Assembly: GCF_009659625.1 (NCBI RefSeq)
Contig: NZ_VOIW01000002.1
Location: 841,157-905,156 of the forward strand
Reading direction: 5' to 3'
Length of the DNA stretch: 64,000 nucleotides
Origin: Pseudomonas haemolytica
GTDB taxonomy: Bacteria; Pseudomonadota; Gammaproteobacteria; Pseudomonadales; Pseudomonadaceae
The position numbers and the translations under genes are program-made. Shown here in pieces: positions 1-8,951 of this stretch. The notes under the pieces were generated by a model, which worked only from the letters and a program-made list of their open reading frames with translations, did not search any database and was not told the DNA's origin. Numbering within the stretch: the stretch's first letter is position 1; each line of letters begins with the position of its first letter.

Positions 1-2639
1 GCCTGGCCAAGTGGGTGTTCCCGGCCTACCTGATCCTCGCCGCGCTGTTTGTGGTGCCCATCGCGCTGGGCGGCAAGATGTTGTTGCCTGGCTCGGTGCT
101 GCCGGACTCCTATGTGATCAGCCTGCCGATGGCCCAGGCCCATCCGGCCCTCGCCGTGCTGGCGTTCATTGGCGGCGCCTCGGCCGCCACCGGCATGGTG
201 ATTGTGGCCAGCATCGCCTTGTCTACCATGGTCTCCAACGACATGCTGCTGCCCTGGTTGCTGCGACGCTCCAGTGCCGAGCGACCGTTCGAAGTGTTCC
301 GCCACTGGATGCTCTCGGTGCGCCGGGTGAGCATTGTGATCATCCTGCTGCTGGCGTATGTGAGCTACCGCCTGCTGGGCTCGACCGCCAGCCTGGCCAC
401 CATCGGCCAGATCGCCTTTGCCGCCGTGACGCAACTGGCCCCGGCGATGCTCGGCGCGCTCTACTGGAAGCAGGCCAACCGGCGAGGTGTATTCGCCGGC
501 TTGGCCGCCGGTACGTTCCTGTGGTTCTACACCTTGGTCCTACCGGTGACGGCGAAAAGCCTCGGCTGGTCGCTCAGTCTTTTCCCCGGCCTGACCTGGA
601 TGCATTCCCATCCGTTCGGGCTTTCAGTGACTTCGCTGACCTTGGGCACCGTGTTCTCCCTGGCGGGTAACTTCACCCTCTTCGTATGGGTTTCAATGCT
701 GTCGCGCACACGGGTTTCCGAGCACTGGCAGGCGGGCCGTTTTATCGGCCAGGAAACCAGCCAGCGCGCCAATGCCCGCTCCATGTTATCGGTGCAGATC
801 AGTGACCTGCTGAGCCTGGCTGCACGTTTCGTCGGTGAAGAACGCGCCCAGCAGAGCTTTATTCGCTTCGCCTATCGCCAGGGCAAAGGCTTCAACCCCA
901 ACCAGAATGCCGACAACGAGTGGATCGCCCATACCGAACGCTTACTGGCCGGTGTACTTGGAGCCTCTTCGACACGTGCAGTGGTGAAAGCCGCGATCGA
1001 AGGGCGGGAAATGCAGTTGGAGGACGTAGTACGCATCGCCGACGAAGCCTCCGAGGTGCTGCAGTTCAATCGCGCCCTACTGCAAGGCGCCATCGAGAAC
1101 ATCACCCAAGGCATCAGCGTGGTAGACCAGTCCCTCAAGCTGGTGGCCTGGAACCGACGCTACCTGGAGCTGTTCAACTACCCAGACGGCTTGATCAGCG
1201 TTGGGCGGCCGATTGCCGACATCATTCGCTACAACGCCGAGCGTGGCCTGTGCGGGCCTGGCGAAGCAGAAGTGCATGTGGCCCGCCGCCTGCACTGGAT
1301 GCGCCAGGGTCGCGCGCACACCTCCGAACGTCTGTTTCCCAATGGTCGGGTGATCGAGTTGATCGGCAACCCGATGCCCGGTGGCGGTTTTGTCATGAGT
1401 TTCACCGACATCACTGCGTTCCGCGAAGCCGAACAAGCACTGACCGAGGCTAACGAGGGCCTGGAGCAGCGAGTGACCGAGCGTACCCATGAACTGTCGC
1501 AGCTCAATGTGGCGCTTACCGACGCCAAAGGCGTGGCCGAATCCGCCAGCCAGTCGAAGACACGATTCCTGGCGGCGGTGAGCCATGACCTGATGCAACC
1601 GCTGAACGCTGCGCGGCTGTTCTCCGCCGCCCTCTCCCACCAGCACGATGGCCTGTCCAGCGAGGCACGGCAGTTGGTACAGCACCTGGACAGCTCGTTG
1701 CGCTCGGCCGAAGACTTGATCAGCGACTTGTTGGATATTTCACGCCTGGAAAACGGCAAGATCAATCCACAACGCCAGCCCTTTGTACTCAATGAGCTGT
1801 TCGACACCTTGGGCGCTGAATTCAAGGCGCTGGCCCACGAGCAAGGCTTGCGGTTCCGTTGGCACGGCAGTCGCTTGCGGGTGGACAGCGACATCAAGCT
1901 GCTACGGCGGATTTTGCAGAACTTTCTGACCAATGCCTTCCGCTATGCCGACGGCCCAGTGCTGCTTGGCGTACGTCGACGCAAGGGCGAACTGTGCCTG
2001 GAAGTCTGGGATCGCGGCCCGGGTATTCCGCAGGATAAACAGAAGGTGATTTTCGAAGAATTCAAGCGCCTGGACAGCCACCAGACCCGTGCCGAAAAGG
2101 GCCTGGGCCTGGGCCTGGCGATTGCCGATGGCCTGTGCCGCGTGCTGGGCCACCGCCTGAGCGTGCGCTCATGGCCGGGCAAGGGCAGCGTCTTCAGCGT
2201 GTGTGTGCCACTGGCGCGTAACCAGGCCAGCCCGCAGCCCAAGGCACCGGCGGAAAACGGCCTGCCTATGAGCGGCGCACGGGTGCTGTGTGTGGATAAC
2301 GAAGAAAGCATTCTGATCGGCATGCGCAGCCTGCTGACGCGCTGGGGTTGCGAAGTCTGGACCGCTGCCAATCAGGCCCAATGCGCGGCGCTGCTGGCCG
2401 ACGGCATGCGCCCGCAACTGGCGCTGGTGGATTATCACTTGGACCATGGCGAAACCGGCACCGAGTTGATGGGCTGGTTGCGTGCGCAATTGGCCGAGCC
2501 GATTCCCGGCGTGGTGATCAGCGCCGATGGCCGCCCAGAGATGGTGGCTGAAGTGCATGGGGCGGGGCTGGATTACTTGGCCAAACCGGTGAAGCCGGCG
2601 GCGTTGCGGGCATTGTTGAGCAGACACCTGCCTCTGTAA
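1..2639 (+). CDS. Symporter-coupled hybrid sensor histidine kinase, 5' truncated
   Basis: The reading frame is open from the window edge, so the N-terminus is missing. The first ~235 visible residues are hydrophobic helices of a sodium/solute symporter (SSS/PutP-like) module. A PAS domain (about residues 355-470, with GISVVDQ and WNRRYLELF), a short coiled coil, a HisKA domain with phospho-acceptor His524 in SHDLMQP, a HATPase (NFLTNAFRYA, GLGLGLAI) and a C-terminal receiver with Asp806 in LVDYHLD follow; numbering starts at base 15. Known relatives such as CbrA fuse a transporter to a kinase, but the receiver makes this a hybrid kinase. It should sense a solute or its flux at the inner membrane and phosphorylate a partner regulator. 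No cognate regulator is seen here; it may lie upstream. Family call is firm, ligand unknown. Confidence 0.9.
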   Translation, partial: LAKWVFPAYLILAALFVVPIALGGKMLLPGSVLPDSYVISLPMAQAHPALAVLAFIGGASAATGMVIVASIALSTMVSNDMLLPWLLRRSSAERPFEVFRHWMLSVRRVSIVIILLLAYVSYRLLGSTASLATIGQIAFAAVTQLAPAMLGALYWKQANRRGVFAGLAAGTFLWFYTLVLPVTAKSLGWSLSLFPGLTWMHSHPFGLSVTSLTLGTVFSLAGNFTLFVWVSMLSRTRVSEHWQAGRFIGQETSQRANARSMLSVQISDLLSLAARFVGEERAQQSFIRFAYRQGKGFNPNQNADNEWIAHTERLLAGVLGASSTRAVVKAAIEGREMQLEDVVRIADEASEVLQFNRALLQGAIENITQGISVVDQSLKLVAWNRRYLELFNYPDGLISVGRPIADIIRYNAERGLCGPGEAEVHVARRLHWMRQGRAHTSERLFPNGRVIELIGNPMPGGGFVMSFTDITAFREAEQALTEANEGLEQRVTERTHELSQLNVALTDAKGVAESASQSKTRFLAAVSHDLMQPLNAARLFSAALSHQHDGLSSEARQLVQHLDSSLRSAEDLISDLLDISRLENGKINPQRQPFVLNELFDTLGAEFKALAHEQGLRFRWHGSRLRVDSDIKLLRRILQNFLTNAFRYADGPVLLGVRRRKGELCLEVWDRGPGIPQDKQKVIFEEFKRLDSHQTRAEKGLGLGLAIADGLCRVLGHRLSVRSWPGKGSVFSVCVPLARNQASPQPKAPAENGLPMSGARVLCVDNEESILIGMRSLLTRWGCEVWTAANQAQCAALLADGMRPQLALVDYHLDHGETGTELMGWLRAQLAEPIPGVVISADGRPEMVAEVHGAGLDYLAKPVKPAALRALLSRHLPL

Positions 2640-2657
2640 ACGGCTTGTACTCGGTCA

Positions 2658-2690
2658 AAATGTGGGAGGGGCAAGCCCCCTCCCACATTT
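2658..2690. repeat. REP-type palindrome (GTGGGAGG family)
   Basis: Near-perfect palindrome with arms AAATGTGGGAGGG and CCCTCCCACATTT around a GCAAGCC centre. It sits between the convergent 3' ends of the hybrid kinase and rmuC, and related copies occur near 13.7 kb and 17.75 kb. It may act as a bidirectional transcription stop as well as being a dispersed repeat. Confidence 0.85.
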
Positions 2691-2700
2691 GGCCCTGGGT

Positions 2701-4197
2701 CTATTCGGGGAGATGTGCCACGCCATCCGAATCCGTCATCGCCCGCTCGAGTAGATCCGCCGGCAGACTTTTACTGGCACGGGCGCCGAGTAGCCTTAAT
2801 TGCTCAGTACGGCTGACCAGATTCCCGCGCCCATCCGTCAGCTTGTTGCGCGCCGCGCTGTAAGCCTTATCCAACTGCTGCAACCGATTGCCCACTTCGT
2901 CCAGGTCCTGGATAAACAACACGAACTTGTCGTACAGCCACCCGGCGCGCTCGGCGATTTCCCGGGCGTTCTGACTCTGGCGTTCCTGCTTCCACAAGCT
3001 GTCGATCACCCGCAAAGTGGCGAGCAAGGTGGTGGGGCTGACAATCACGATATGACGGTCGAAGGCTTCCTGGAACAGGTTGGGTTCGGCCTGCAAAGCA
3101 GCGGAAAAAGCCGCCTCGATCGGCACGAACAGCAGGACGAAATCCAGGCTGTGCAAACCTTCCAGACGCTTGTAGTCCTTGCCGGCCAAGCCTTTGACGT
3201 GATTGCGCAGGGACAGGACATGCTGCTTTAAAGCGGCCTGGCCAATCACCTCATCCTCCGCCGCGACGTACTGTTGATAGGCAGTCAGGCTGACCTTGGA
3301 GTCGACCACCACCTGCTTGTCGCCCGGCAACATGATCAGCACGTCAGGCTGGAAACGCTCGCCATCCGGGCCTTTGAGACTGACTTGGGTCTGGTACTCA
3401 CGGCCTTTCTCCAAGCCCGCGTGCTCCAGCACCCGCTCAAGGATCAACTCACCCCAGTTGCCCTGGGTTTTCTGGCCCTTGAGCGCGCGGGTCAAATTGG
3501 TGGCTTCGTCCGACAGGCGCAGGTTCAATTGCTGTAGGCGCTCCAGCTCTTTGGCCAGGGAAAAACGCTCGCGGGCTTCGTTCTGATAGCTTTCTTCGAC
3601 ACGCTTCTCGAACGACTGAATGCGCTCCTTGAGCGGGTCAAGCAACTGGCCCAGGCGTTCCTGGCTGGACTCGGCAAAGCGCTGTTCACGCTCGTCGAAG
3701 ATCTTGCCGGCAAGCTCAGCGAACTGCGCACGCAGCTCGTCCCGCGAGCCTTGCAGGTCAGTGAGGCGTTGCTGGTGGCTCTCTTGTTGCTCGCGCAGTT
3801 CCGCGCTCAGGGCCGCGGCCAAGGCGTCGAGACGGCGTAGTTCGGTTTCCTTGGCGCTGCGGTCGAGGTTCCAGGCGTGGGCGGCATCGCGGGCGTTATC
3901 GCGATCGATCTGCAATAGCTCGACTTCGCGGCGCAGAGCGGCCAGGTCAGCCTGCTTGGCGGCATTGGCGTGGCTCAGGTCGCTGATCTCATCACGGCTG
4001 GCGTCCAACTGCGCGGCGAGCCCTTCCTGGGCCAGTTGCGCTGTCGCCAGGCGCTCTTCCAGCAGTTCCCAGCCGGTGGTGCGTGCGCTCCTGCGCCGCT
4101 GAACCTGCCAGCACAGCGCCAATAAAGGCACCGCTGCGCCAACAAGCCCCAAGGCGATACTGGTCCAGTCAACAACCATAGCCATTTCTGCCATCAC
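2701..4197 (-). CDS. rmuC: DNA recombination protein RmuC
   Basis: 498 residues. One N-terminal membrane helix (WTSIALGLVGAAVPLLALCW) is followed by a long charged coiled coil (about residues 40-235) and the conserved RmuC domain (GNWGELILERVLEHAGL, then FQPDVLIMLPGDKQVVVDSKV, with PDVL and DSK as nuclease-like landmarks). RmuC limits inversions at short inverted repeats; the fold is related to restriction-type nucleases, although catalysis is not well established. Length is typical. ATG start at 4197; a second in-frame Met six residues in (MVVDW) is an alternative. The 3' end faces the hybrid kinase across a REP palindrome. Confidence 0.93.
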   Translation of the reverse strand: MMAEMAMVVDWTSIALGLVGAAVPLLALCWQVQRRRSARTTGWELLEERLATAQLAQEGLAAQLDASRDEISDLSHANAAKQADLAALRREVELLQIDRDNARDAAHAWNLDRSAKETELRRLDALAAALSAELREQQESHQQRLTDLQGSRDELRAQFAELAGKIFDEREQRFAESSQERLGQLLDPLKERIQSFEKRVEESYQNEARERFSLAKELERLQQLNLRLSDEATNLTRALKGQKTQGNWGELILERVLEHAGLEKGREYQTQVSLKGPDGERFQPDVLIMLPGDKQVVVDSKVSLTAYQQYVAAEDEVIGQAALKQHVLSLRNHVKGLAGKDYKRLEGLHSLDFVLLFVPIEAAFSAALQAEPNLFQEAFDRHIVIVSPTTLLATLRVIDSLWKQERQSQNAREIAERAGWLYDKFVLFIQDLDEVGNRLQQLDKAYSAARNKLTDGRGNLVSRTEQLRLLGARASKSLPADLLERAMTDSDGVAHLPE

Positions 4198-4240
4198 CGA
4201 AAAAAATCAAGGGTAACCAAGCACAGGTCTGGAGGACAGC

Positions 4241-4564
4241 TCAGTCTTCGACCTGGCCCAGTTCGCGTTGGGCGCGGCGGTCACCGGCGCGTGCGGCTGA
4301 GCGCAACAGATCGTGACCGATGCGACGGTCACGGGCATTCCCGCATTCACGGCACATCAGTTGGCCAAGACGGCTCTGTGCAGCCACTACCCCTTCCCGG
4401 GCAGGCTGTTTGAGCAAACGTCCAGCGAAATGCTTGATGTTGCTGCTTTGCCCAAGGCGCGGGCTGTCGAGCAACCACAAAGCGACCTTCAAGGAAAAAC
4501 GCTTGGGTGCGGTAACAGTTTGGGGAGTGTCGGTAACAGAAGGTGATACTGAGCGAAACTTCAT
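4241..4564 (-). CDS. Small Sel1-repeat-like protein
   Basis: 107 residues if the ATG at 4564 is used. An earlier ATG would add a poorly conserved-looking N-terminus. The C-terminal half (GVVAAQSRLGQLMC, then GHDLLRSAARAGDRRAQRELGQ) has the alternating small/Ala-Gly helix pattern of Sel1-like repeats, which are usually protein-interaction modules. A Cys-x-x-Cys (CREC) lies between the two helical segments. No signal peptide is evident, so it is probably cytosolic. It lies 43 bp upstream of rmuC on the same strand and could be co-transcribed with it. Function unknown. Confidence 0.7.
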   Translation of the reverse strand: MKFRSVSPSVTDTPQTVTAPKRFSLKVALWLLDSPRLGQSSNIKHFAGRLLKQPAREGVVAAQSRLGQLMCRECGNARDRRIGHDLLRSAARAGDRRAQRELGQVED

Positions 4565-5021
4565 AAAGCACTGCGGGACAGAACGGAAGGCGCGCCACTC
4601 TACTCTTTTTTTCGTACAGGTAAAGCTGAAAAAACCCTGCACGCCCGTTCTAGAGCAAGCGCTCGGGACAATCCACAGAAGCTGTGGATAACTCAGTGGA
4701 CAACCCCCCTTTAAGTGGCGCAAAGGCCCATGGAATGGGGGCCGCAGTCAAACTGACGATTTTTTCACCAATAAAAAAAAGTGAGATTTTTCATTGACTT
4801 GAATTTTGATTACAGGCAAATGGGCACACTTCCAGGCGAGTGACAGTGAGGTTACACACGCCGCAACGCATGTGCACAAGTCCCCATTGAATGGTTATAT
4901 CGCCGGCGTTTTTTGATTCAACGCGCGTTAAACATGTTACTGCCGCAACAAAGCCCGGGGCTTTTCAAATCTGTCCAGGCTCGCCACACTGCCGCACCGA
5001 CAATGACCCCCTGTAAAGCCG
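4565..5021. other. Intergenic region, no gene seen
   Basis: This is a 457-bp divergent gap. It includes an AT-rich stretch (about 4755-4825) that is unusual for the surroundings and probably contains promoters for one or both flanking genes. TTGACT near 4795 resembles a -35 hexamer, but no well-spaced -10 was found. No coding frame, tRNA or strong hairpin is convincing. Confidence 0.5.
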
Positions 5022-5327
5022 ATGAAAGGAATTCTGTTATTCGCCGTGCTGCTACTGGCCATCTGCGCGACATCATTGGGAATCAATGCCCTGCTACCTT
5101 CCCCGGACGGCGCGCTGTTCGCCAGCGCGATCCTGCTTTCAGCGGCCTTCACCGCCGTGAGCCTGTGTACCGAACTGAGTGAAGGCAGAATCAATGACCT
5201 GCGCGATGTCATGAAAGTGATCGAGACCGGCCAGTCCCTGCGCCTGACGCTCGCCGCCTATGGGTTGGGTTGTGCCCTGGCAGCATCCATGACAGTGCTG
5301 GTCTATCGTGGGTGGCTAGGCGGCTGA
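5022..5327 (+). CDS. Hypothetical small inner-membrane protein
   Basis: 101 residues. The N-terminus (MKGILLFAVLLLAICATSLG) can be a signal anchor or first helix. A second hydrophobic segment (LFASAILLSAAFTAVSLC) and a third near the C-terminus (LAAYGLGCALAASMTVLVY) flank a charged loop (ELSEGRINDLRDVMKVIE). The predicted form is therefore a three-helix membrane protein. Start is ATG preceded by AAGCCG, a weak ribosome site. I do not recognise the family. Downstream there is no co-directional gene within 440 bp, so it is probably monocistronic. Confidence 0.7.
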   Translation: MKGILLFAVLLLAICATSLGINALLPSPDGALFASAILLSAAFTAVSLCTELSEGRINDLRDVMKVIETGQSLRLTLAAYGLGCALAASMTVLVYRGWLGG

Positions 5328-5770
5328 TTGAAGTTTTTTTGCCAGTGCACTTCCTTTCCCTGTTTCAATCCGTTACTATCCGCGGCGTTAGTACCAAGCT
5401 GAAAGTCAATTCTGGTCGACCAACTCCCTTGAACCACATGGGATCGACCACCTCGATGGTTTCCAGGTATTTCTTGCGACGACACTGCCTTTGAACAAGC
5501 AAAGGGTGCCGCGAAGTTTCAATACTCTGACCGAACCAACCTGCAAATTGATCAGGATCTTCACCCTGGGCCCAGAACCTTTGCCCCTGTTGTGTTGCCT
5601 GCCCTCCTAAGTACCTACCTGCCAGCCCAAGCGCGCCTAACTTATCAGCGCTTCAAACTGGCTGCTTTGTTCCAGTCAGGTTCTTCGCTTGATCAATGGT
5701 GATCAGCGTCACTGGAACGTTTTAACGTTGCACGGTTCTTATCCGTGTCATTTGTAGGAACACCAATAAT
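5328..5770. other. Long leader or intergenic region without a convincing gene
   Basis: 443 bp precede the 74-residue gene at 5771. No frame in it has coding character. The last ~90 bp contain small inverted motifs (TGATCAATGGTGATCA near 5690 and AACGTTTTAACGTT near 5716) that could be operator-like or structured 5' leader. The stretch may hold a small RNA, but no internal terminator is visible, so none is called. Confidence 0.45.
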
Positions 5771-5995
5771 ATGAACGCTCAAATCCACACTCAGGATGCC
5801 ATTCGCACCCTCACTAATGCTTTTGCCCCAATGAACTGCCTGATCATGGCCGCTCGCAAAGGCTGCTTCAGCTTCACCCTGGTCAACGAACACGGCATCG
5901 CGCGTCACAGCGAACGCCTGTACCCCGATCAATACTCCAGCGCAGAACCGCTGCAGGCCGTGATCGAGCGTACCCGTCAGGCACTGACTGCCTGA
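5771..5995 (+). CDS. Conserved-looking small hypothetical protein
   Basis: 74 residues, ATG start after TAGGAACACCAATAAT, with AGGA as ribosome site. The sequence is soluble and mixed alpha/beta in appearance (CLIMAARKGCFSFTLVNEHG, then SAEPLQAVIERTRQAL). It has two Cys and no signal peptide or transmembrane segment. A clear intrinsic terminator follows 22 bp after the stop, which supports a genuine short monocistronic transcript. I do not recognise a family or function; a small regulatory or adaptor role would be a guess. Confidence 0.75.
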   Translation: MNAQIHTQDAIRTLTNAFAPMNCLIMAARKGCFSFTLVNEHGIARHSERLYPDQYSSAEPLQAVIERTRQALTA

Positions 5996-6017
5996 TCGAC
6001 CCGAGTCGCTGAAACAC

Positions 6018-6049
6018 AAAAACCCTGTCTAAAAAACAGGGTTTTTTAT
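6018..6049 (+). terminator. Intrinsic terminator
   Basis: AAAACCCTGT-CTAAAA-AACAGGGTTTT stem followed by a T run, directly after the 74-residue gene. The A-rich upstream arm suggests it may also work in the opposite direction. Confidence 0.92.
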
Positions 6050-6273
6050 TGCCTGTAATTTGGTATTTCAGCCCCTGCGCTAAGTACGAATAGATATAAA
6101 CGTTATAACTGGATGGAGAAGATGTTTTAAAAACAGTCCTTTACACCATGAATATGACACTACACTTCAACTCAAGCGGGCTATTCCGCTTGCGACGGGC
6201 CTGAGATCCGATCCACCGCTGCCAAGCTCCCCCTCTCAGGTCTCGTCCACCTCCTTCATCGGTTGAGGCTTGT

Positions 6274-6756
6274 ATGGGTATTGCCGCCAGCGAATTGTGT
6301 CGTTATGTGATCAGGCCGACGTTGATATACCTAGGCCGCCATAACCCGACAGCCGAATCCCTGCTGCTGGGCATTGCCGCCAGCCAGTCAGAACTGGGGT
6401 CGGCCCTGCATGATCGGCGTGGCCATGGCCTCTACAGCATCACCGAACCGCGCCACCGCGCCCTGTGGGATGACTACCTGGCCCTGGACCCCGAGCGGGC
6501 GAGCCTGGTACGCGGGCTGGCCAGCCAACACGCCTTCCTCAGCGCACCGCACTTGGAGTTGACCGTCAACCTGAGATACGCCACGGCGATCGCCTGGTTG
6601 CTGGTGGAACAACAGCGTCCGGCCCTACCGGCGCCCGGCGATGTACTGGCCATGGCGCGTATCTGGAAAGAAATTTTTCACCCTCAGGGCCGGTTGCGAG
6701 ATTTCACCCGCGCCTGGCAAACCTGTGTCAACCCAATAAAACAGGTGGCTTGCTGA
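6274..6756 (+). CDS. Hypothetical protein, possibly lysozyme-like
   Basis: 160 residues starting at an ATG (MGIAASELC). The preceding TTGAGGCTTGT gives a usable GAGG ribosome site. The sequence reads as a soluble helical protein: a segment resembling LLLGIAASQSELG, a central DHRR-type basic patch (HDRRGHGLYSITEPRH), a segment with LRYATAIAWLLVEQQRP, and IWKEIFHPQGRLRDFTRAW. This arrangement is reminiscent of small lysozyme-fold proteins found in Pseudomonas and its phages, where an early Glu is catalytic, but I cannot confirm that. There is no signal peptide and no lysis-gene neighbours. Treated as a hypothetical gene. Confidence 0.7.
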   Translation: MGIAASELCRYVIRPTLIYLGRHNPTAESLLLGIAASQSELGSALHDRRGHGLYSITEPRHRALWDDYLALDPERASLVRGLASQHAFLSAPHLELTVNLRYATAIAWLLVEQQRPALPAPGDVLAMARIWKEIFHPQGRLRDFTRAWQTCVNPIKQVAC

Positions 6757-6902
6757 TCAGGCAATTTGCAAGATTCGCCAAAAAACACCGATTTTGGTCT
6801 GATTGTCCTACAAAACCGCTCTATCTCACACATTACAGCCTATAGCGCGATGTGAAATTTATTGATACTTTCCGCAGCGGTGATCACCACGGAGTTCTAA
6901 TA

Positions 6903-8183
6903 ATGAAAAAAGTAATGCTCAAGACCACACTTAGCCTCGCCGTTGCCATGGCATCCTCCCAACTGTTCGCCAGCGGCTTCGCCCTGAACGAACAGAGCGT
7001 CAGCGGGATGGGTACCGGTTTCGCAGGTCGCTCTTCTTCTGCCGATGATGCCAGCACTGTGTTCGGCAACCCTGCCGGTATGGCACGCCTGGAAGGTCAG
7101 CAGATCACCGGCGGTGTTGCAGCCATTGATGCCTCCACCGATATCAGCGACGTCAGCGGCCGCTCCCGCGGCAGCAACAAAGGCGACATGGTGCCTTTCA
7201 CTGCCGTCCCTTTCGGTTTTTACACCAATAAACTCAACGATCAGTGGGCTGTCGGCTTCGGCGTCTATGCACCGTTCGGCCTGGTGACTGACTACGAAAG
7301 CGGCTTCCAGGGCGCTCCCTTTGGCAGCAAAAGCGAAGTAAAAGTCATCACCTTCCAACCGACGGTCAGCTACGCCTTCAACGACCGCGTTTCCGTCGGC
7401 TTTGGCCCTACCTTCAACCGTATTGCCGGCACCCTGGAATCGGACCTGACGCTGAACCCTGCCGCACCGACCACCAATATCAAGATCAAGGGTGATGACA
7501 CCGCGCTGGGTTTCAATATCGGCGTGCTGGTACAAGCCACCGATACCACCCGCGTCGGCCTGACCTATCACTCCAAGGTCAGCTACAAGCTGGACGGCCA
7601 CACCGAAGTCAGCGGTCCGGCGGCAACCGCTGGCGCCTTGCGCAGCAACCGCTACGATGCGTCGCTGAAGATCGATACACCTGAGTCCTACGACCTTTCT
7701 GTCACCCAAGACCTGACTGATGCCTGGAAGCTCTACGCGGGTGCAACCTGGACGCGCTGGAGCCGCCTGAAAGACATCACCGTCAAGAACGAAGGCGTGG
7801 TCGGCGGTGCTACCGGCGGCGCGCTCGCCCCGGCCCTGATCGGCACCATCAAGGAAGACCAGAACTGGCACGATACCTGGGCCTACGCCGTGGGTACTTC
7901 GTACCAGCTCACCAAGCAAGTGGTGTTGCGTACCGGCCTGACCTTCGACCAGTCGCCTACCAACAATACGGATCGTTCGCCACGCATCCCTACCGGCGAC
8001 CGTACTATCTTCAGCCTGGGCCTGGGCTACGAGGTCATGCCTAACATGACCGTCGACCTGGCTTACTCCTACCTGAAGGAAGAAGACGTCAAGGTTGCAC
8101 GCTCCAACCAATTGGCCAGCTATAACGCCAAGTATGAAAACAGTGCCAACGGTTTCGGCCTGGGCATGACCTACCGCTTCTGA
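6903..8183 (+). CDS. FadL/OmpP1/TodX-family outer-membrane transporter
   Basis: 426 residues. Sec signal peptide (MKKVMLKTTLSLAVAMASSQ, cleavage after LFA) is followed by the FadL hatch signature (SGFALNEQSVSGMGTGFAGR) and FGNPAGMARLEG, then amphipathic beta strands to a terminal aromatic residue (GLGMTYRF), as expected for a barrel folded by BAM. The family takes up long-chain fatty acids or other hydrophobic compounds across the outer membrane. Start chosen at 6903, with GGAG eleven bases upstream; an in-frame ATG 17 codons earlier lacks the signal-peptide context. Monogenic, ending at a strong terminator. Confidence 0.93.
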   Translation: MKKVMLKTTLSLAVAMASSQLFASGFALNEQSVSGMGTGFAGRSSSADDASTVFGNPAGMARLEGQQITGGVAAIDASTDISDVSGRSRGSNKGDMVPFTAVPFGFYTNKLNDQWAVGFGVYAPFGLVTDYESGFQGAPFGSKSEVKVITFQPTVSYAFNDRVSVGFGPTFNRIAGTLESDLTLNPAAPTTNIKIKGDDTALGFNIGVLVQATDTTRVGLTYHSKVSYKLDGHTEVSGPAATAGALRSNRYDASLKIDTPESYDLSVTQDLTDAWKLYAGATWTRWSRLKDITVKNEGVVGGATGGALAPALIGTIKEDQNWHDTWAYAVGTSYQLTKQVVLRTGLTFDQSPTNNTDRSPRIPTGDRTIFSLGLGYEVMPNMTVDLAYSYLKEEDVKVARSNQLASYNAKYENSANGFGLGMTYRF

Positions 8184-8197
8184 TTCACAGCGGTATA

Positions 8198-8236
8198 AAA
8201 AAGCCCCGCTCTCCTGCAAAGGAGGCGGGGCTTTTC
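8198..8236. terminator. Bidirectional terminator between fadL-type gene and peroxidase
   Basis: AAAAAGCCCCGC / GCGGGGCTTTT stem with an internal CTCC/GGAG pairing and an A-rich left and T-rich right flank. It separates two convergent genes and can serve both. Confidence 0.9.
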
Positions 8237-8248
8237 AGTGGTTGCTGC

Positions 8249-8797
8249 TCAGGGTTTGGACGCCAACGCCTCTTCTACAGCCTTGATCAAGTCAGGGCTG
8301 TCCGGCTTGGTCACACTGGAAAAGTTGGCAATCACCTTGCCTTGGCGGTCCACCACGTATTTATAGAAATTCCACTTCGGCGCACTGCTCTGCTGCGCCA
8401 GCAGCTTGAACAGGTGCACCGCATCCGGTCCCCTGACCTTCTGCGGCTCGGTCATGGTGAAGGTCACGCCGTAATTCACGTAGCAGACCTTGGCAGTCTC
8501 CTCCCCGGTCTTGGCTTCCTGCTTGAAGTCATCGGACGGCACACCAATCACTTCAAGGCCTTGACCCTTGTAACGCTGGTACAAGGCTTCGAGACCTTTG
8601 AATTGCGGTGCGAACCCGCAAAAGCTCGCGGTATTGACGATCACCAGGGGCTTGCCGGCGAAGCGCTGGCACAGGTCAATGGATTCCTTGGCCCGCAGCT
8701 TGGGCAGTTGGCCCTCCAACAAAGGCGGACAGTCGGCTGCCATGGCCAGGCCACCAACAGCCATCAGTACGGGTACAGCGAGCCAACGCATCAGCAT
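8249..8797 (-). CDS. Periplasmic glutathione peroxidase-family protein
   Basis: 182 residues with an N-terminal signal peptide ([20 protein letters not shown]). The GPx motif is present with Cys60 at the peroxidatic position ([16 protein letters not shown]), so it is the cysteine rather than selenocysteine form. [10 protein letters not shown] and [14 protein letters not shown] are the later family motifs. Most bacterial Cys-GPx enzymes use thioredoxin-like donors despite the name. The leader suggests it detoxifies peroxides in the periplasm. It follows the MFS gene and its microprotein on the same strand but with a 34-bp gap, so membership of that operon is possible, not certain. Confidence 0.9.
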   Translation of the reverse strand: MLMRWLAVPVLMAVGGLAMAADCPPLLEGQLPKLRAKESIDLCQRFAGKPLVIVNTASFCGFAPQFKGLEALYQRYKGQGLEVIGVPSDDFKQEAKTGEETAKVCYVNYGVTFTMTEPQKVRGPDAVHLFKLLAQQSSAPKWNFYKYVVDRQGKVIANFSSVTKPDSPDLIKAVEEALASKP

Positions 8798-8831
8798 GTC
8801 GAAACTCCTTGAGTCAGTTCAGGCATTGAAC

Positions 8832-8951
8832 TTAACAGATCGCCATGCCCAGCTGCATCACCGCCAGGCCGCCCTGTTGCCAACCCCACCAGACCAACAG
8901 CAACAAGAGCAGCCCCGCCGCCATGGCCATCACACGCACCGCTAAACTCAT
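8832..8951 (-). CDS. 39-residue membrane microprotein coupled to MFS gene
   Basis: The frame encodes MSLAVRVMAMAAGLLLLLLV followed by WWGWQQGGLAVMQLGMAIC. This is a basic N-terminus, one strong hydrophobic helix rich in Leu, an aromatic WWGW belt and an amphipathic end. Its ATG overlaps the stop codon of the MFS gene in an ATGA arrangement, which argues for translational coupling and against a chance frame. By analogy with known small transporter partners it could modulate the pump, but this is inference. No family is recognised. Confidence 0.65.
   Translation of the reverse strand: MSLAVRVMAMAAGLLLLLLVWWGWQQGGLAVMQLGMAIC

Noticed and set aside
4241..4723. Longer start for the Sel1-like gene
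   Set aside because: The extra N-terminus from 4723 lacks family character and extends into an intergenic-looking AT-rich area.
6897..8219. 440-codon open frame opposite the FadL-type gene
   Set aside because: It is a GC-rich shadow of a clear porin gene with signal peptide, strands and terminal aromatic; the antisense product has no recognisable feature.
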